A DNA stretch of 64,000 nucleotides from Arion vulgaris (Eukaryota > Mollusca > Gastropoda > Stylommatophora > Arionidae): NCBI GenBank assembly GCA_020796225.1, contig CM036775.1, forward strand, positions 13,163,671-13,227,670, given 5' to 3'. The notes under the pieces are model-generated. The model was not told where the DNA came from. It searched no databases and worked only from the letters and a program-made list of their open reading frames with translations. The translations under genes were made by a program, and so were the position numbers. Below, one piece after another: positions 8,780 to 20,162 of the stretch (positions are counted from its first letter, which is position 1; each line of letters starts with the position of its first letter).

Positions 8780-11700
8780 ATTGTGCAATGGAATGCCGAA
8801 GGTATTCATCACAAAAAGCAAGCACTCGCAATACGACTTGCAGAAGATGAAATTGATGTTGCATGCATACAAGAGACCCATCTAAATGCCCAACATAGAT
8901 TCGGGATCAGAGGTTACTAAACCTTCAGATTAGACCGAGAAGCGCACAGGGGTGGAGTCCTCACCCAAGTACGAAACGGCATCCCAGCCAAGCAAACAGC
9001 AGTAACCACAGGAAGTGTCGGTGCAGAAGAGATCATAGGCGTCCTAATTACATGTGAAAAAATGCAGATTCTTATGTATAACTTATACTGCCCAAGTGAC
9101 AGCTCGCTGTCACTCGATGCAATGAGTATCAATGATACAGCAGGCATGGTGGTTGGCGATTTAAACAGCCACTCAGAAAGATGGGACTACCTCGAAACGA
9201 ACAGCAGAGGCTTAGAAGTGGAAGACTGGAAGATAGAGAACAACCTGTTCCTCATCAATGCCTCAGACGACCCTTCAACCTTCTACTCGAGAAGGTGGCG
9301 TACAATCAGCACCCCCGATTTGGTCTTCGCAACAAGTGACCTCTCCACAGAAACAGTACGTGCGGTCACAAAGCAACTCGGAGATAGTGACCATAGGTCC
9401 GTCAAACTGCAAGTAGACCTAAAATTTGTGCCTGATCCCAAAATGTGGTTGCCACAGTGGAACTACAAAAAAGCAAATTGGAAACAGAACGGGGCACTGA
9501 CAGATGCCAATGTTGAACACATCAACATGCATGAAAAGAAACACATTCGATTCATGGCAAGGGAACTCTCACAAGCAATCCTGAAAGCGGCATGGGAAAT
9601 CATTCCCAGTGGCGCACGGAAGGATTACAAGCCATACTGGATAGCAGAGGTTCAGATACTTGAAAACGACCTTGAATTGGCAAGGAGTGATGTAGAATAG
9701 GCACAGTCAGTAACGACCAATACTGCTTACAAGGCGGCAGCTAAGTACAAGCGGGAGGTCAAACGATCAGCACGACAGAACTGGGTTGATAAGACCGAAT
9801 CCTGAACCTTGATGGGGACGGACACAAATTGTGAAGCTAGCAAAGCGCTGAGTGACGCAAACACCAGCCGACCCCCAATAGTCCTTGAACAAGATAAAAA
9901 GATGTCCTCGGAAGGAAGTCGCAAACATTCTCATGCAAAAATATGCCGAAGTCAGCAGAGTAAGCATAGCAAAAGAAAAGTAGATGACACAAAGAGAAAG
10001 GCTAGAGCCATCCAAGGCGAGCCAAGAAAAGCTGATAGTCACCTAACGGATACATTCACCAGTAATGAGTTAGAAAAGGCATTAAGGGAGCTGAAGCTCA
10101 GAAAGTCACCCGGAAAGGATGGGATCACAAATGAGATGATTAAAAACTCGGGTACTAGAGCAAAGGCAACTCTACTGGCCGTCCTAAATATGTCGTGGAG
10201 GACAGGCATACTACCAAGAGAATGGAAGGAAGCGATCATGGTACCCATCCTAAAACAAGGCAAAAACAAACTCGACCCGGCGAGTTACAGAAATCTTGGC
10301 ATTTGGGAAAGCAAAGGGCTTCATGGCACAACAGGGAGGCTTTCGAAGCACCTATCTACAGAAGATCAAGTAACCTATATCGCCCAGGAAATCGAGGATG
10401 GTTTCAAGAAAAGAAACAGAACCTGGCAGTTTTGGTAGATATGGAGAAGACGTTTGACACAGTCTGGAAAGAAGGGTTTAAACTGAAACTCCTCACCCTC
10501 GGTATAAAGGGAAGAATGTACAAATGACTGATAGATACCTAGAGAACAGAACAGCACGGGTTCAAGTTCAGGGGCACAGAAGCACGAAGGCCACTTTAGA
10601 GCAAGGAGTCCCCAGATGAGTGCTCTAACCAACTCTCTTCTAATCTTTGTCAATGACATAGCAACATGCGTACCAAAGCGAGTACACTCTGCCATGTATG
10701 CCGACGACCTGGCAATATGGGCGAGGAAAGAGTCAATGCCATAGCAATAATCGACTGCAGGTTACGCTAAATAACCTGGAAGTGTGGTAAAAAGTGGGAA
10801 AATGAACATAAACCCTTCTAAAACAACGTACCTTCTAAACAACCCTTCTGGGTGTTCTCGCAGAACAACCAGAATCACATAATTAAGCTTAAAGTCAATG
10901 GGCAAGATCTTCCAGAAAGCAAGACCCCAACGTACCTTGGAGTCACACTCGATCGAAAACTGACTTGGTGCCCCAAATTGAAAATGCTACGACAAAAGCG
11001 AGACATATGCTCACGATGATGAGCAAACTCGCAGGCTTCACGTGGGGAACAAACACCAGAGTCCTCAAAACACTCTACTCTGGAAAAAGTGCAATCGGTC
11101 CTGGAGTACGGCATTGCAGCGTGGAGTAGTGCACCCAACAAAGCAATTCGCCAAAGTGAGCAACAGTCAAAACCGTGCAATACGCATTATCACAGGAGCC
11201 ATGGAGTCCACGCTCATCAAGGTGATGGAAACAATCACAGGCATCCAACCAATGGCATATCGAAGGGACAGAAAAGTCTTGATATTAGCGGAAAAACTTA
11301 AACGGCTCGATTCCTACCCTATGTACGAAAGAATGAACGGATTCGGAAAGGACAGCATACAAAGAACTAGCTTCGCAAAAAACGCTAAAGCGCTGAACGC
11401 AGACCATCCGGTCCTAGCAAACTGCAAAGTCAAATCAATCCCGGCAACCGATAAGTGCCCGCCGTGGAAAACCAAAATGCCGGAACTAAGGGAATCAATC
11501 CCAGGCATACTGAAAAAAGGGCAGCAAGAAAACTTCGAAAGAAGAGCGGCCACGAAAAATACATAGCGACCGAATAGCCTCAAGATAAGTGGACCCATGT
11601 GTACACTGACGGATCGGCAATGAACGCAATCAGCGATGGTGGAGGAGGAATAGTGCTTAAACTCTCAAAGAAAGTGATGGTCACAAAAGCGATTGCCACA

Positions 11701-12275
11701 GGCAAACACTCAAATAACTACCGGGCAGAGGCAATACGAATAGCGACCGAAATGATCCTAGAAGAAGAGGCACTTCTTGCAATCAAAGTCGTGATATTCA
11801 CCGATGCTCTATCGGTCATCACGGCACTCAAAAGCGTAAAGCAAAACAGAGCTCAATGAGCTTAAAGCGACACTCGATGCACTAGTGTACAGACGCACTA
11901 GTGTACTCAAACGCACCGTCATTCAGTGGATACCATCACACTGCAACATAAGCGGAAACGAACACGTCGACAAGCTAGCTAAAGAAGGCGGGCGACTACC
12001 TCAGACTGATCTCGAGATCAGTTATTAGGAAGCAAGAACAATCATCGGCTGGCACTATAGAGACAAATGGACAAAAGACCATCCTCAGTACAGCAACAGC
12101 GACGGGTACTACGGTCTGTCTCGTAGTGAACAAGTTGCCATACTCCGCCTTCGTACCGGCCATAAGAAGCTCCGTGGCCACATGTTTAACAAATTTAAAA
12201 TTGGCACAACTAGCATGTGCTCCAGCAAAAAAGCGGACATGACAAAAGAGCACTACTGTAAGATTGTCAACTGAT
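8780..12275 (+). pseudogene. I-clade-like LINE ORF2, decayed (EN-RT-RNaseH-zinc knuckle)
   Basis: The domains lie in the normal order on the plus strand but with several stops and frameshifts. The endonuclease opens with IVQWNAEGI, has CIQETHLN, VVGDLNSHSERWDY (9150-9190) and the catalytic GDSDHRSVKL (about 9380-9410). RT follows: SPGKDGITNEMIKNSG near 10110, LVDMEKTFDTVW near 10430-10465 (motif A) and MYADDLAIWA at about 10694-10722 (motif C). The thumb has TPTYLGVTLDRKLTW near 10925. RNase H shows VYTDGSA (about 11597), YRAEA (about 11720), FTDALSVI (about 11797) and IPSHCNISGNEHVDKLAKEG (about 11930-11990). The end has LRLRTGHKKLRGHMFNKFKI and a degenerate CCHC. An in-frame stop near 8918 interrupts the endonuclease, so the copy is dead. 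The RNase H plus CCHC tail points to the I superclade; the subfamily is uncertain. Confidence 0.88.
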
Positions 12276-12432
12276 AGCAGGTATAAGAAAAAAAAGCCTG
12301 GCTTCAAAACACAGAGCTTGGCGAGAACGGAGGAACGGAATCCCTTAAGAACACGGTAAAATTCATGATAAAAGTTGGTTCATCAGTCTAGGCCGGGATC
12401 TGAGAGAGGGAGAGATGATCAAGGTTAGAAAT

Positions 12433-12990
12433 GTGGGTGGAACAGTCCAGTATGGTAGGGAACAGTCCAGTATGGTAGGGAATAGTCCAGTATGGTAGGG
12501 AACAGTCCAGTATGGTAGGGAACAGTCCAGTATGGTAGGGAACAGTCCAGTATGGTAGGAACAGTCCAGTATGGTAGGAACAGTCCAGTATGGTAGGGAA
12601 TAGTCCAGTATGGTAGGGAACAGTCCAGTATGGTAGGGAACAGTCCAGTATGGTAGGAACAGTCCAGTATGGTAGGGAACAGTCCAGTATGGTAGGAACA
12701 GTCCAGTATGGTAGGAACAGTCCAGTATGGTAGGGGAAAAGTCCAGTATGGTAGGAACAGTCCAGTATGGTAGGGAACAGTCCAGTATGGTAGGGGACAG
12801 TCCAGTATGGTAGGGACAGTCCAGTATGGTAGGGAACAGTCCAGTATGGTAGGGAACAGTCCAGTATGGTAGGGAATAGTCCAGTATGGTAGGGAACAGT
12901 CCAGTATGGTAGGGAACAGTCCAGTATGGTAGGAACAGTCCAGTATGGTAGGGAACAGTCCAGTATGGTAGGAACAGTCCAGTATGGTAG
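12433..12990. repeat. Minisatellite, 19-20-bp unit, about 29 copies
   Basis: Units of ACAGTCCAGTATGGTAGGGA, with or without one G/A, are repeated head to tail. The 364-codon and 193-codon minus-strand frames (Tyr/Trp/Thr-Val repeats) arise only because the unit lacks stops on that strand, and they change register at each 1-bp variation. The array starts right after a copy of the GATGATCAAGGTTAGAAATG sequence. Confidence 0.97.
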
Positions 12991-13250
12991 GAAAGAAAGA
13001 GGACAAAGAGGAAAAAATAATGGATTGACAACATTACAAACATTTTAGTGTCTGGTTTACGCACATTCGTTCGAATAGTTGGTGAGTGACAAAAAAGTTC
13101 TAAAATCCAGGAAACACACAGAGAGAGAGAGAGAGAGACAGAGAGTGCAAGAGAGACAGAGAGAGAGAGAGAAAGAGAGAGAAAGGGATTACCAAACATG
13201 TTAAATAAGTAGACATTAGACAAGTACTTCAAGATCTTAGGAAAAGCCAA
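12991..13250 (+). repeat. Dispersed block H part 1 with (GA)n microsatellite
   Basis: Sequence around 13040-13250, including a GA-rich run (about 13119-13187) and ACCAAACATGTTAAATAA, is paralogous to 42180-42400 in duplicon C. No gene was recognised. Confidence 0.7.
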
Positions 13251-13438
13251 TTTTTTTTCCCGATCCACAAACACTTGAAGCTCAGTGCATGGACTTCGTA
13301 ACCCTTCGGTTCGGTACCACGAACACCGCAAATCTGGGAAACCTGTGGCTTTTCTGCCAGCCCACGGAATTGAACCCGTACTCACAGAGGGCTTGTCATC
13401 CGCAGTCCAACGCGCTACGAACACGCTGAGCACGCTGC
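13251..13438 (-). mobile_element. tRNA-derived SINE, family B, copy 1
   Basis: Minus-strand SINE. The poly(T) at 13251-13258 is its A tail; the body includes AACCCTTCGGTTCGGTACCA (plus strand), and the head has GGGTTCAATTCC (B box) and GTAGCGCGTTGG (A-box-like). The same element sits inside the FReD exon at 36608-36819. The paralogous site in duplicon C (near 42410) lacks it, so it is a genuine insertion. Confidence 0.85.
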
Positions 13439-13645
13439 AAATCCAATGGTTAAACATTGACGTTCTTTAGTGTGTGACAATTATTTGTTTCCGGGTTACT
13501 AAAATATCTGTCTCCTTGTTGACCTCGAATAGTTGAGGACGGAGAACAATGGCGAGTTTTGTGTGCTGGTGTTTTCATCGTGATATCTCTACGACCCTAA
13601 CGGGTTAAGTGTTAGAATATTATTATTATTATTATTATTAACTAG
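13439..13645 (+). repeat. Dispersed block H part 2 with (TTA)n
   Basis: Contains GACCTCGAATAGTTGAGGAC and GAGAACAATGGCGAG, ending in a TTA run (13619-13640). Related copies lie at 42430-42620 and 50850-50910. Confidence 0.7.
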
Positions 13646-13649
13646 CTAA

Positions 13650-14345
13650 TTAACCCGGCTTCGCACGGATGAAAGTTGTTAGTAATCCTTGATGAGGAAT
13701 TGGTGAAGGCGTTCCAAGAGATATCGTCTTCTTCTTCAGCGATCTCTGGTCATGCTCTTAATTCGCTGTGGACCACAAAATGGGCAGTCAGCTTCAGGTC
13801 TGCCATGTTTCCCCAAAGCTTAGTTTTCAGGTCGACTGGGTGTGGCCACATGTTGCTTCTCAGCTCACCCAGGAGAGGGCAGTCTTACAAGATATGCTCT
13901 GGTGTCTGTTCCACCTGCTGATACTGGCACTAAACTGTTTGACTTATAGTCTATATAGTTTCGTAGTCTATATATGTGTTTGTTGAGTCTGCTGTGTCCG
14001 GTGCGTAGTCGAAATATAATGACCTGGTCTGTTCTGCTTAGTTCTTTGAGGGAGTCTTTTCCATAATCATATCCAATGTTTGTTTTCCAGTCTACTACCG
14101 ATTTTCTCTGTATGAGGATTTTGACCTCTTGAAAAGACAGGGTTGGTAAATTTGCTCTTTGGCACTGCTATCCTTAGCGAAGACATCGGCACTCTCATTG
14201 CCTGCAATGTCACAGTGAGCTGGATGAATGCTTCATTCTTCAACAAAGACCATTTGGCAACTCGTGCTATTGCTCGTCGTCTGGCGTCTTGCTCGAGTCG
14301 GACTGCAGTTTGTTGAAATGTCTCCTTTGTAAGATTATTAGCCCT
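13650..14345 (-). pseudogene. I-clade-like LINE, RNase H end and CCHC tail
   Basis: On the minus strand, from 14280 leftwards, I read AHCDIAGNESADVFAKDS (RNase H C-terminal region), SRTDQVIIFRLRTGHSRLN, then CQYQQVEQTPEHIL, a stop, DCPLLGELRSNMWPHPVDLK and KLWGNMADLKLTAHFV. This is the usual end of I-clade ORF2 with a zinc knuckle. There are stops and frameshifts, and the RT and endonuclease are missing. It is a different family member from the 8780-12275 copy, being diverged and in the opposite orientation. Confidence 0.8.
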
Positions 14346-14834
14346 GCGTGTTCTATTATAGTCCGTTCAACAACTCATGCCCACAGTCCAATGCGAATTG
14401 TAGCAAAACCATCTATTCTACAGTAGTGAAACTTTGCACCCAATCTTGGAATTATACCGACGCAAATGTCTGATAGAAGAAATTGCTGTAGGGAACCTGG
14501 ATTTTGTAATATAACGGTTTCCTTTGATGTTGGCGGCATATTTGACGAGTTTGAAACAGAATTTTAGTTTTTACAATAAACGCACCAATATGACATTTGA
14601 TGTCAAGTCTCATTCAAAAGCGTATCATCCCAGCTCATACATGGGGACCAATGTTGATACTTGCAATAGAGTCATGAAAAAACAGGAAATATAGACATAG
14701 TTGTATTATTGTTTAAAAAAAAATAATTTACATTACAGTTAAAATTAGCTGCCATGTCATAATGCCATCCCCGTTTCGCGTCCAGGCTTGAAATTGGCAA
14801 TGGCGTAGCTACTTTTCAAATCGCTACTTTTCGG
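14346..14834. other. No recognisable feature
   Basis: AT-rich sequence with no coding motif or clear repeat. It may be old intron or intergenic DNA. Confidence 0.4.
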
Positions 14835-15175
14835 TTTTACAAATTACAAAACAATGACAAATACAGCAACGTTTTGAACAAGGTTTTATCAAGCAAACGA
14901 ACAACAGGTGACAAATTTAAAAAAACAAATGGACGACAAATACAACGTTCTAAGAAAATCTGGAAATAAAAACCTGATTTCCAGATTTTTATTTCAGATT
15001 TTCATTAGAAACGTTTGTATTTGGTCGTCCATTTTAAAAATTAAATTTGTCGCTCCTGTTGTTCGTTTGCTTGATAAAGGCCCTGTTGGTCGAAACGTTG
15101 CTGTATTTTGTCATTGTTTTGTAATTTGTAAAACTACAGTACTTTGTGATTACGCGTTTTGCCAATCAAATAGTT
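14835..15175. repeat. Inverted pair of satellite-related units
   Basis: The left arm (14835-14975) is the reverse complement of the 403-bp satellite monomer from its TTTGTAAAACTACAG side to the CCAGATTTT side; the right arm (about 14980-15175) is the same region forward. The right arm carries TTGATAAA, GGCC-CTGTT-GGTC and GAAAC at 15070-15098. The centre is near 14980, making a palindrome of about 330 bp. Confidence 0.85.
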
Positions 15176-15304
15176 TTACTGCAGTCTCATCTATTTTGTG
15201 AATACTTCTTCGGTACATTGTGCGTGTGTTAACATATCTTGTAGTGGGGTATCACTACAATAAAATATCTCTTTACTATGGTTCTTGTATACTGTAGTAA
15301 ACCT

Positions 15305-15535
15305 GTACACTAAATTCAAAATAGGCACCAACGACCTGTGCTCCTGTGGCTTGGCGAGTATGATAACAGAACATATCCTACAGAACTGCCTCCAGTATGC
15401 AGACCTGAGAAGATAGAGGTGGCCTACTTACACCAGTATCCAAGACAAACTGTATGGCGCGGCTGATAATCTGAGACAGACGGCTGCCTATTTAGAGAAT
15501 TTGAAATCACAATCTAGTGAGAACGCAGAAGAAGA
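15305..15535 (+). pseudogene. I-clade-like LINE ORF2, extreme 3' end
   Basis: The plus-strand frame reads NLYTKFKIGTNDLCSCG, then MITEHILQNCLQYADLR: a CCHC zinc knuckle (C-x-C-x10-H-x4-C) with its usual context, then a stop and a degenerate AADNLRQTAAYLEN tail. Upstream domains are absent. It belongs to the same broad family as 8780-12275, whose tail reads MFNKFKIGTTSMCSS at the same place. Confidence 0.75.
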
Positions 15536-16520
15536 AGTATACTGTGGTACAAATGACCGATATGTGCCTAAGGTCAAATGCGCATAAGGACAACGCCGTA
15601 CGAGGATTAGTGAACTGGCACTAATCAAGATCCTACCCCACCTCCACGTGGTGACCCTATTAACAGACATTAGTTTCTGACTGGCTAAGCGGATAGGGAT
15701 CGAGGGAGAACTATTCTGGCGTGGGTAGGATGCAGACGAGTCACATTGGATGAGATCCGCCCGCAACACAGACGAGCGGAATCTCAGAGTGACTATTAAT
15801 GCACGTCTCTTCCGGCCGATGGGAAAAGCTGAAGGAATAACCGTAAAGGGATGAAGGGTGCATCCAGAGAAGAGGCGTCTGGCCGCGTGGAGCAAAATTT
15901 GGGCCGAGATGAGTTGCATGTGGGCCACATAGGGCGAAACTCGGAGCGATGAGGTGGGGCCGAGTTGAGCCAGTGTCCGGACAACTTAGAGGCTGGTGGA
16001 TGTGAGAACTGATGGAAATGGTGGGGTAGGCACGAGGACAGAGCGAGCACGCATGCGGACGATGCACGGGTAGGTCCACCGGTGGGTACATCGCTGATGG
16101 TGAGGGATCGTGGCAGGCGTAGGGGTGAGCGGACAATCCAAAGTTGCAGAAAAAATGGAAAGCCCAGCAGAGACTTGAATCCAGTGCGCGTTTCTGCTCG
16201 TAGCGAACTACTACTGCTATGTAGTTACATTGAGGACAATCATAGGCTAGCGGAGCAAACCGTACACAAAACTGAACGGAAGGAAAACCAAGTAATCCAC
16301 AAAAAGACCGGCAAGCTGGCCAGATGATGCTCGACAGCCCGCGAGTGTAGGTCGTCTAAGGGTCGCTACCCTAATAGAAAATAGAAACCTGCTGTCTTGC
16401 AGGTTAGATAGGGACAGTCAAAGGTTGACGGAGAGCGAACCCAGTAAACGCTGGTTGAAATCGGACACGTCGCCGAAGGACAAGCACTAGAGCTCCAAAT
16501 GGTACTTAAGATTGTAACGT
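15536..16520. repeat. GC-richer LINE-associated region; 16220-16520 repeats 8240-8545
   Basis: After the LINE tail comes a purine-rich, GC-richer stretch with no domain in any frame. The last 300 bp match the leader-like region at 8240-8545 in order and orientation. The arrangement (LINE 3' end, then sequence found before another LINE's 5' end) could be a head-to-tail LINE pair or a 3' UTR shared by both. I cannot tell which. Confidence 0.5.
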
Positions 16521-16593
16521 AAAACAAGCGTTCTTGGCAAAGGCTGTTATATATCACAATAAGAATGATCAAAATGGCCGAAACAGTACGACC

Positions 16594-16598
16594 GAGAT

Positions 16599-16632
<34 letters not shown>
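16594..16632. repeat. (GA)n microsatellite
   Basis: An uninterrupted AGAG run of about 35 bp. Confidence 0.95.
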
Positions 16633-16633
<1 letters not shown>

Positions 16634-16639
16634 TGTGCC

Positions 16640-17112
16640 TCTTTGCGGAACTGCGCGTATAGTATTAATGACTCTTTTTGCATTGTAACTTCAAACTCAT
16701 TAGAAATGTTATATCAATGTCTGTTTTGAGAAATCAACAATATGACCCAATAGCCTCACACTAATTTCGGTATACGTCTTTAACTAAAAGTTTGTGTCGC
16801 ACTTATGACGTCATTTAATTACCATGTTCAAGACCGATTCTATTTAGTGCATGGAAAATGCAAGAATCGTTAAAAAAAACTATGGATTTCGTCCTGATTG
16901 TTGCTATTTTTGTCATCAATATATTAAATGACTGTAAACATGAGTTTTCTTCAACCAAGCCAATGGACACGTTAAATATATAGCACAAAGAAGGAAACTT
17001 CTAGATGGTATGATTGTTTGAATGGCAAAACTATTTTGTAGCGTCGAGAACATGATAGTTCATATGCAAGTTTTCAAGTTATTTCATCAAATGGTTACAA
17101 AGATACATATTT
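16640..17112. other. No recognisable feature
   Basis: AT-rich, apparently unique sequence. No gene or repeat family was recognised. Confidence 0.4.
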
Positions 17113-17340
17113 TTATCTGTGGGCATGACAAGTTGAACGGACTAAAGCTTCAAGTCTATTCAAAGTAGCGTCTTCGTTTTCTTCCGCTCTGAAAATTGTC
17201 ATTCGCGAACTATTAGCTGCACGTCGAATGAAGTTTGCATCTTCGTTTTCTTCATCTACATTTTCTATAGACCTACGTGCTGCTCTTCGTTTACTGTCAA
17301 TGCTGGTCTGACTGAAAAGCGTTCTTTTCTTAGGCGGCAT
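17113..17340 (-). CDS. 75-codon ORF, possible Helitron-type N-terminal fragment
   Basis: The minus-strand ORF starts at an ATG preceded by an A-rich context (17340) and ends TAA at 17113. The product begins MPPKKRTLF, is rich in Arg/Lys and Asn/Glu, and has a degenerate internal repeat built on ENEDANFIRRAA and ENEDATLNRLEA, ending CHAHR. Basic, repeated N-termini of this style (MPPRKR, then repeats with Glu-Arg-Leu) are common in Helitron Rep/helicase proteins of invertebrates, but no Rep or helicase motif is present nearby. A longer frame extends to 17415 with a different upstream Met; I prefer 17340 because the composition changes there. It could also be a short host exon or chance. Confidence 0.3.
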   Translation of the reverse strand: MPPKKRTLFSQTSIDSKRRAARRSIENVDEENEDANFIRRAANSSRMTIFRAEENEDATLNRLEALVRSTCHAHR

Positions 17341-17459
17341 TGCATATAATATTTTAACAATAACAGTAGAAAAGGACCTGTGGAATTTTGACAAAACAGA
17401 ATAAGTATTAAACAATTTAATGGAAAGTTAAAACATAAAAACGTTAGCACACAAACCTA

Positions 17460-18089
17460 ATATTGATGCAATTTCAAAATTGAGGTTAGATTGAGCTTGG
17501 ACCATTGAAAGTTTCCGCTCTCGAACAATCAGTTTAGCGCAGGAAATGAGAAAGCGTATCTTACGGTAGCTACCCTTCTTCGACTGGAGAAAATATATTT
17601 GTATAAATCACGTGGTGACCACCACTACCGGAACGTAACAATTTTAAGTCGGATAAGACATATCAGTTTGGGTGTTATTTATTTTTAAAACGAATATTGA
17701 CCCATTTTCGAGTCAATATTCTAAATTATACAGTTTGCGCAAACTAAAGCAAAGAAAAATCGCAATTTTTATAGCGTAGTTTGAAACAACAAATTAAGGG
17801 ACGCAATCCATGTCTATGTTGTATCTAACAATTTGTGGATTATATCCCTTTCTTTACCCTCGTGGTCGGACAAATATGTCGGATCGGACATCAAGAATTG
17901 GATTGTATTTAAATTTAAATCTAATATTGATCCGATTTCGAAACTGTTTCTTTAGTTGATCTAAACTTTTCAAGATAAAATTGTACAGAAAAAATGGTGA
18001 ATTTCGGATGTAAACTGATGCCGTGTATACCCGGACAGCACATCCCGACAGTAAGAAATATATAGTAGATGATAACTTCTTGAATACAA
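17460..18089. other. No recognisable feature
   Basis: AT-rich sequence. The phrases CCTAATATTGATGCAATTTC (17457) and TCTAATATTGATCCGATTTC (17919) are related, hinting at an old duplicated element. No gene is supported. Confidence 0.35.
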
Positions 18090-18394
18090 CACACATCCTG
18101 GAGGAATTTGTGCTACCGGTCCGTTACAACCTCAAACCGGATTAAAAACTTTATGTCCTCATTCTTGACAAAATGTTGAACAAGTACATTTTGAGTAACA
18201 TCCTGTCACAGTAAGATACAGGAGAGAGAACTAATCTGTGCACTTGACATTAATTATCATTGTCGGGCGTAAGTGGAGAAGGGATGAGGATGGGGTGAGT
18301 GGAGCAAGATGGCTGCACTTTCTCAATCTGTATTCTACCTAAATGTACTGTGTAATGTCAAATAGAGAAGATAACAAATAGATCTATACAGACA

Positions 18395-18610
18395 GAACTC
18401 AAAATCAAAGAAAACTGGCTGATGCTACAAATTAGAATAAGAAAATTAAATTATTTTGGACATATAAAGAGACACGAAGGGCTGAATAAGACCATCATGG
18501 AAGGAGGCATTCTGTCAAAGTGGAGAAAATAGAGACCACGGAAAAGATAGATTCAGGATGTAACTGATGGTTTGAGCATGACCAGTTGCAGAGACGGTCT
18601 CTCATCTCAA
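18395..18610 (+). pseudogene. LINE ORF2 C-terminal remnant (RTE/CR1-like)
   Basis: The plus strand reads KLNYFGHIKRHEGLNKTIME, then GGILSKWRK, a stop, and RPRKR. This is the typical C-terminal FGHVxRH...L.KTI.EG...G.RGRPRK region following the RT in this class. Stops interrupt it. The same fragment is present in duplicon C at 44235-44460. Confidence 0.75.
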
Positions 18611-19624
18611 TTACCGTATTACCAAGATATTACAGTTAGGGATTTATTGTGTGATTGTAAATATGTCTGCCGTACAAGAAGTATAAATTTCTTCGATTCT
18701 GTTGTATCCTTTGTTTGAGAAAGTCTTTTAGTAAAAACGTCACTGTATATTGTTTTTGTACTTTGTAAAACTACAATACTTTGTTTTTATTTGTTTCGCA
18801 AAGATATTACGCCGATTTGAAAAAACAATATGTCCGCGCACTTCTTTCAAATGTCGGAACAAGAAATGCCAAATAATTTAGATTGAAGCGTGAACATAGG
18901 CTCAACATACATTTTCCAGGGAAGGTCAAAATGAATAAAATATTTTTAGTTGGTAGCTTATTAGACGGTAATGGAGACCAGATTTACAAAAATCTTTAGT
19001 TTTCAAAATGTCATTTTCCAGTGAGTGAAAAGCACTCCCACCCCCTGCCCTTCTCCTTTTCTTAACCAATATACACCCATGAGTGTGAACCAATACTATT
19101 TGATGTAAACAATCTAACTCCATCTTGTTCTTAATAATCAAGACATCTTTGACTACAGAGAAAGTTTGTATAAATGTATCATGTCGAACAGACGTCAAAT
19201 CAATTAAATTAATTTTAATATGAATAATTGATGCAACTTTACAAAACTTGATATTTTGACATCTTGTCTAGCTTTTCGGAACACTGGGACAAATTATTCA
19301 AAACTGGTACTGACCCTGTAAATCTGAGATTTCTGGTCAGCATTAATGTATGTCAGATACCTGATGAAGTAAGTTATATGGGAAATATATGATGTGGTTG
19401 TCTGTTTTTATATATGAGACGGTTTGATGGTTTTCTGTGAGACGAAGAGATCGCTTTGTGGGGGTGCAGAAACAACACTGTGATTTTTCTGTCGTGCGCA
19501 GTAATGTCAGCTGGACATCACAGAAACCTTGAACATGTCGCTGGAAGAGGAGAGGGAACTTGCTAGAGACAGAGAGTTTTTCAGTCGGTCTGTGATGAAA
19601 GAGACGTTCTGCAAGGGACATACT

Positions 19625-19775
19625 ACTTCGTGACACAGAGATGTCTGGGATTTTTCTATGGGAGAAGAGACATCTCTGTGGCTGTTCTATGGTACACAGA
19701 GGTGTCTGGGGTTTTTCTATGGGAGAAGAGACATCTCTGTAGCTGTTCTATGGTACACAGAGATGACTGGTTTAC
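19625..19775. repeat. Minisatellite, about 61-bp unit, 2-3 copies
   Basis: Units contain CACAGAGATGTCTGGG, TTTTTCTATGGGAGAAGAGA and CATCTCTGTGGCTGTTCTAT. Duplicon C has about 7 units at 45425-45825, so copy number differs between the paralogues. Confidence 0.85.
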
Positions 19776-19904
19776 TGTGTAGCAGAGCGGCTCGTGCATC
19801 TAAAAGCAGATATAACTAGTAATAATACTGATCAAAACAATGCTTCACTTTCTTGTAGTTCGCTGCTAGATATAGATTTATCTTGCTAACCAAACAATCT
19901 TCTT

Positions 19905-20060
19905 ATTCACTCTTCACCCCTAGGGAAGCATAGGTCCGCAACCATGGCCTTCCAAGCCCGCATATCCAAGGCCATCTTTTCCAGATCTCTCCATTTTCTA
20001 CCAATTTTCTTGCATTCCGTCTACAACTCCCATCTCCATGTGTTTCTGGTCTCCCTACCT
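19905..20060 (-). pseudogene. LINE ORF2 extreme C-terminus
   Basis: On the minus strand the frame reads CKKIGRKWRDLEKMALDMRA, then WKAMVADLCFPRGEE and a stop. This conserved tail (RxW...LA.DR..W...V..LC...G) ends many animal LINE ORF2 proteins of the CR1/RTE-like type. A copy sits at 46205-46400 in duplicon C. Confidence 0.75.
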
Positions 20061-20162
20061 CTATTGCCCTGGTGGTTCCATCGGAGAGCTCGGTCTCGTG
20101 ATGATGCTTTTACGGGTTAACAAGCAATCTCGACATAATCTTAGATGTGATGTGGTTTCTGG

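Larger units (their letters stand above)
18090..19900 (+). repeat. Duplicon A, left part
   Basis: Collinear with 43960-46200 in duplicon C throughout, for example GACAAAATGTTGAACAAGTA (18167), the LINE tail at 18395, AACAATATGTCCGCGCACTT (18825) and CGTTAGATATAG-like sequence near 19860. The region is non-coding apart from TE remnants. The duplication must be older than the divergence of the LINE fragment it contains. Confidence 0.85.

Noticed and set aside
12363..13457. 364-codon minus-strand frame with Tyr-Trp-Thr repeats
   Set aside because: Over half is the 20-bp minisatellite, the rest is a GA microsatellite and SINE B. The unit merely lacks stops on that strand.
15488..16136. Frames of 131-146 codons on the minus strand
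   Set aside because: Several overlapping frames are open together in the same GC-richer stretch; low-complexity Pro/Ser/His content without motifs.
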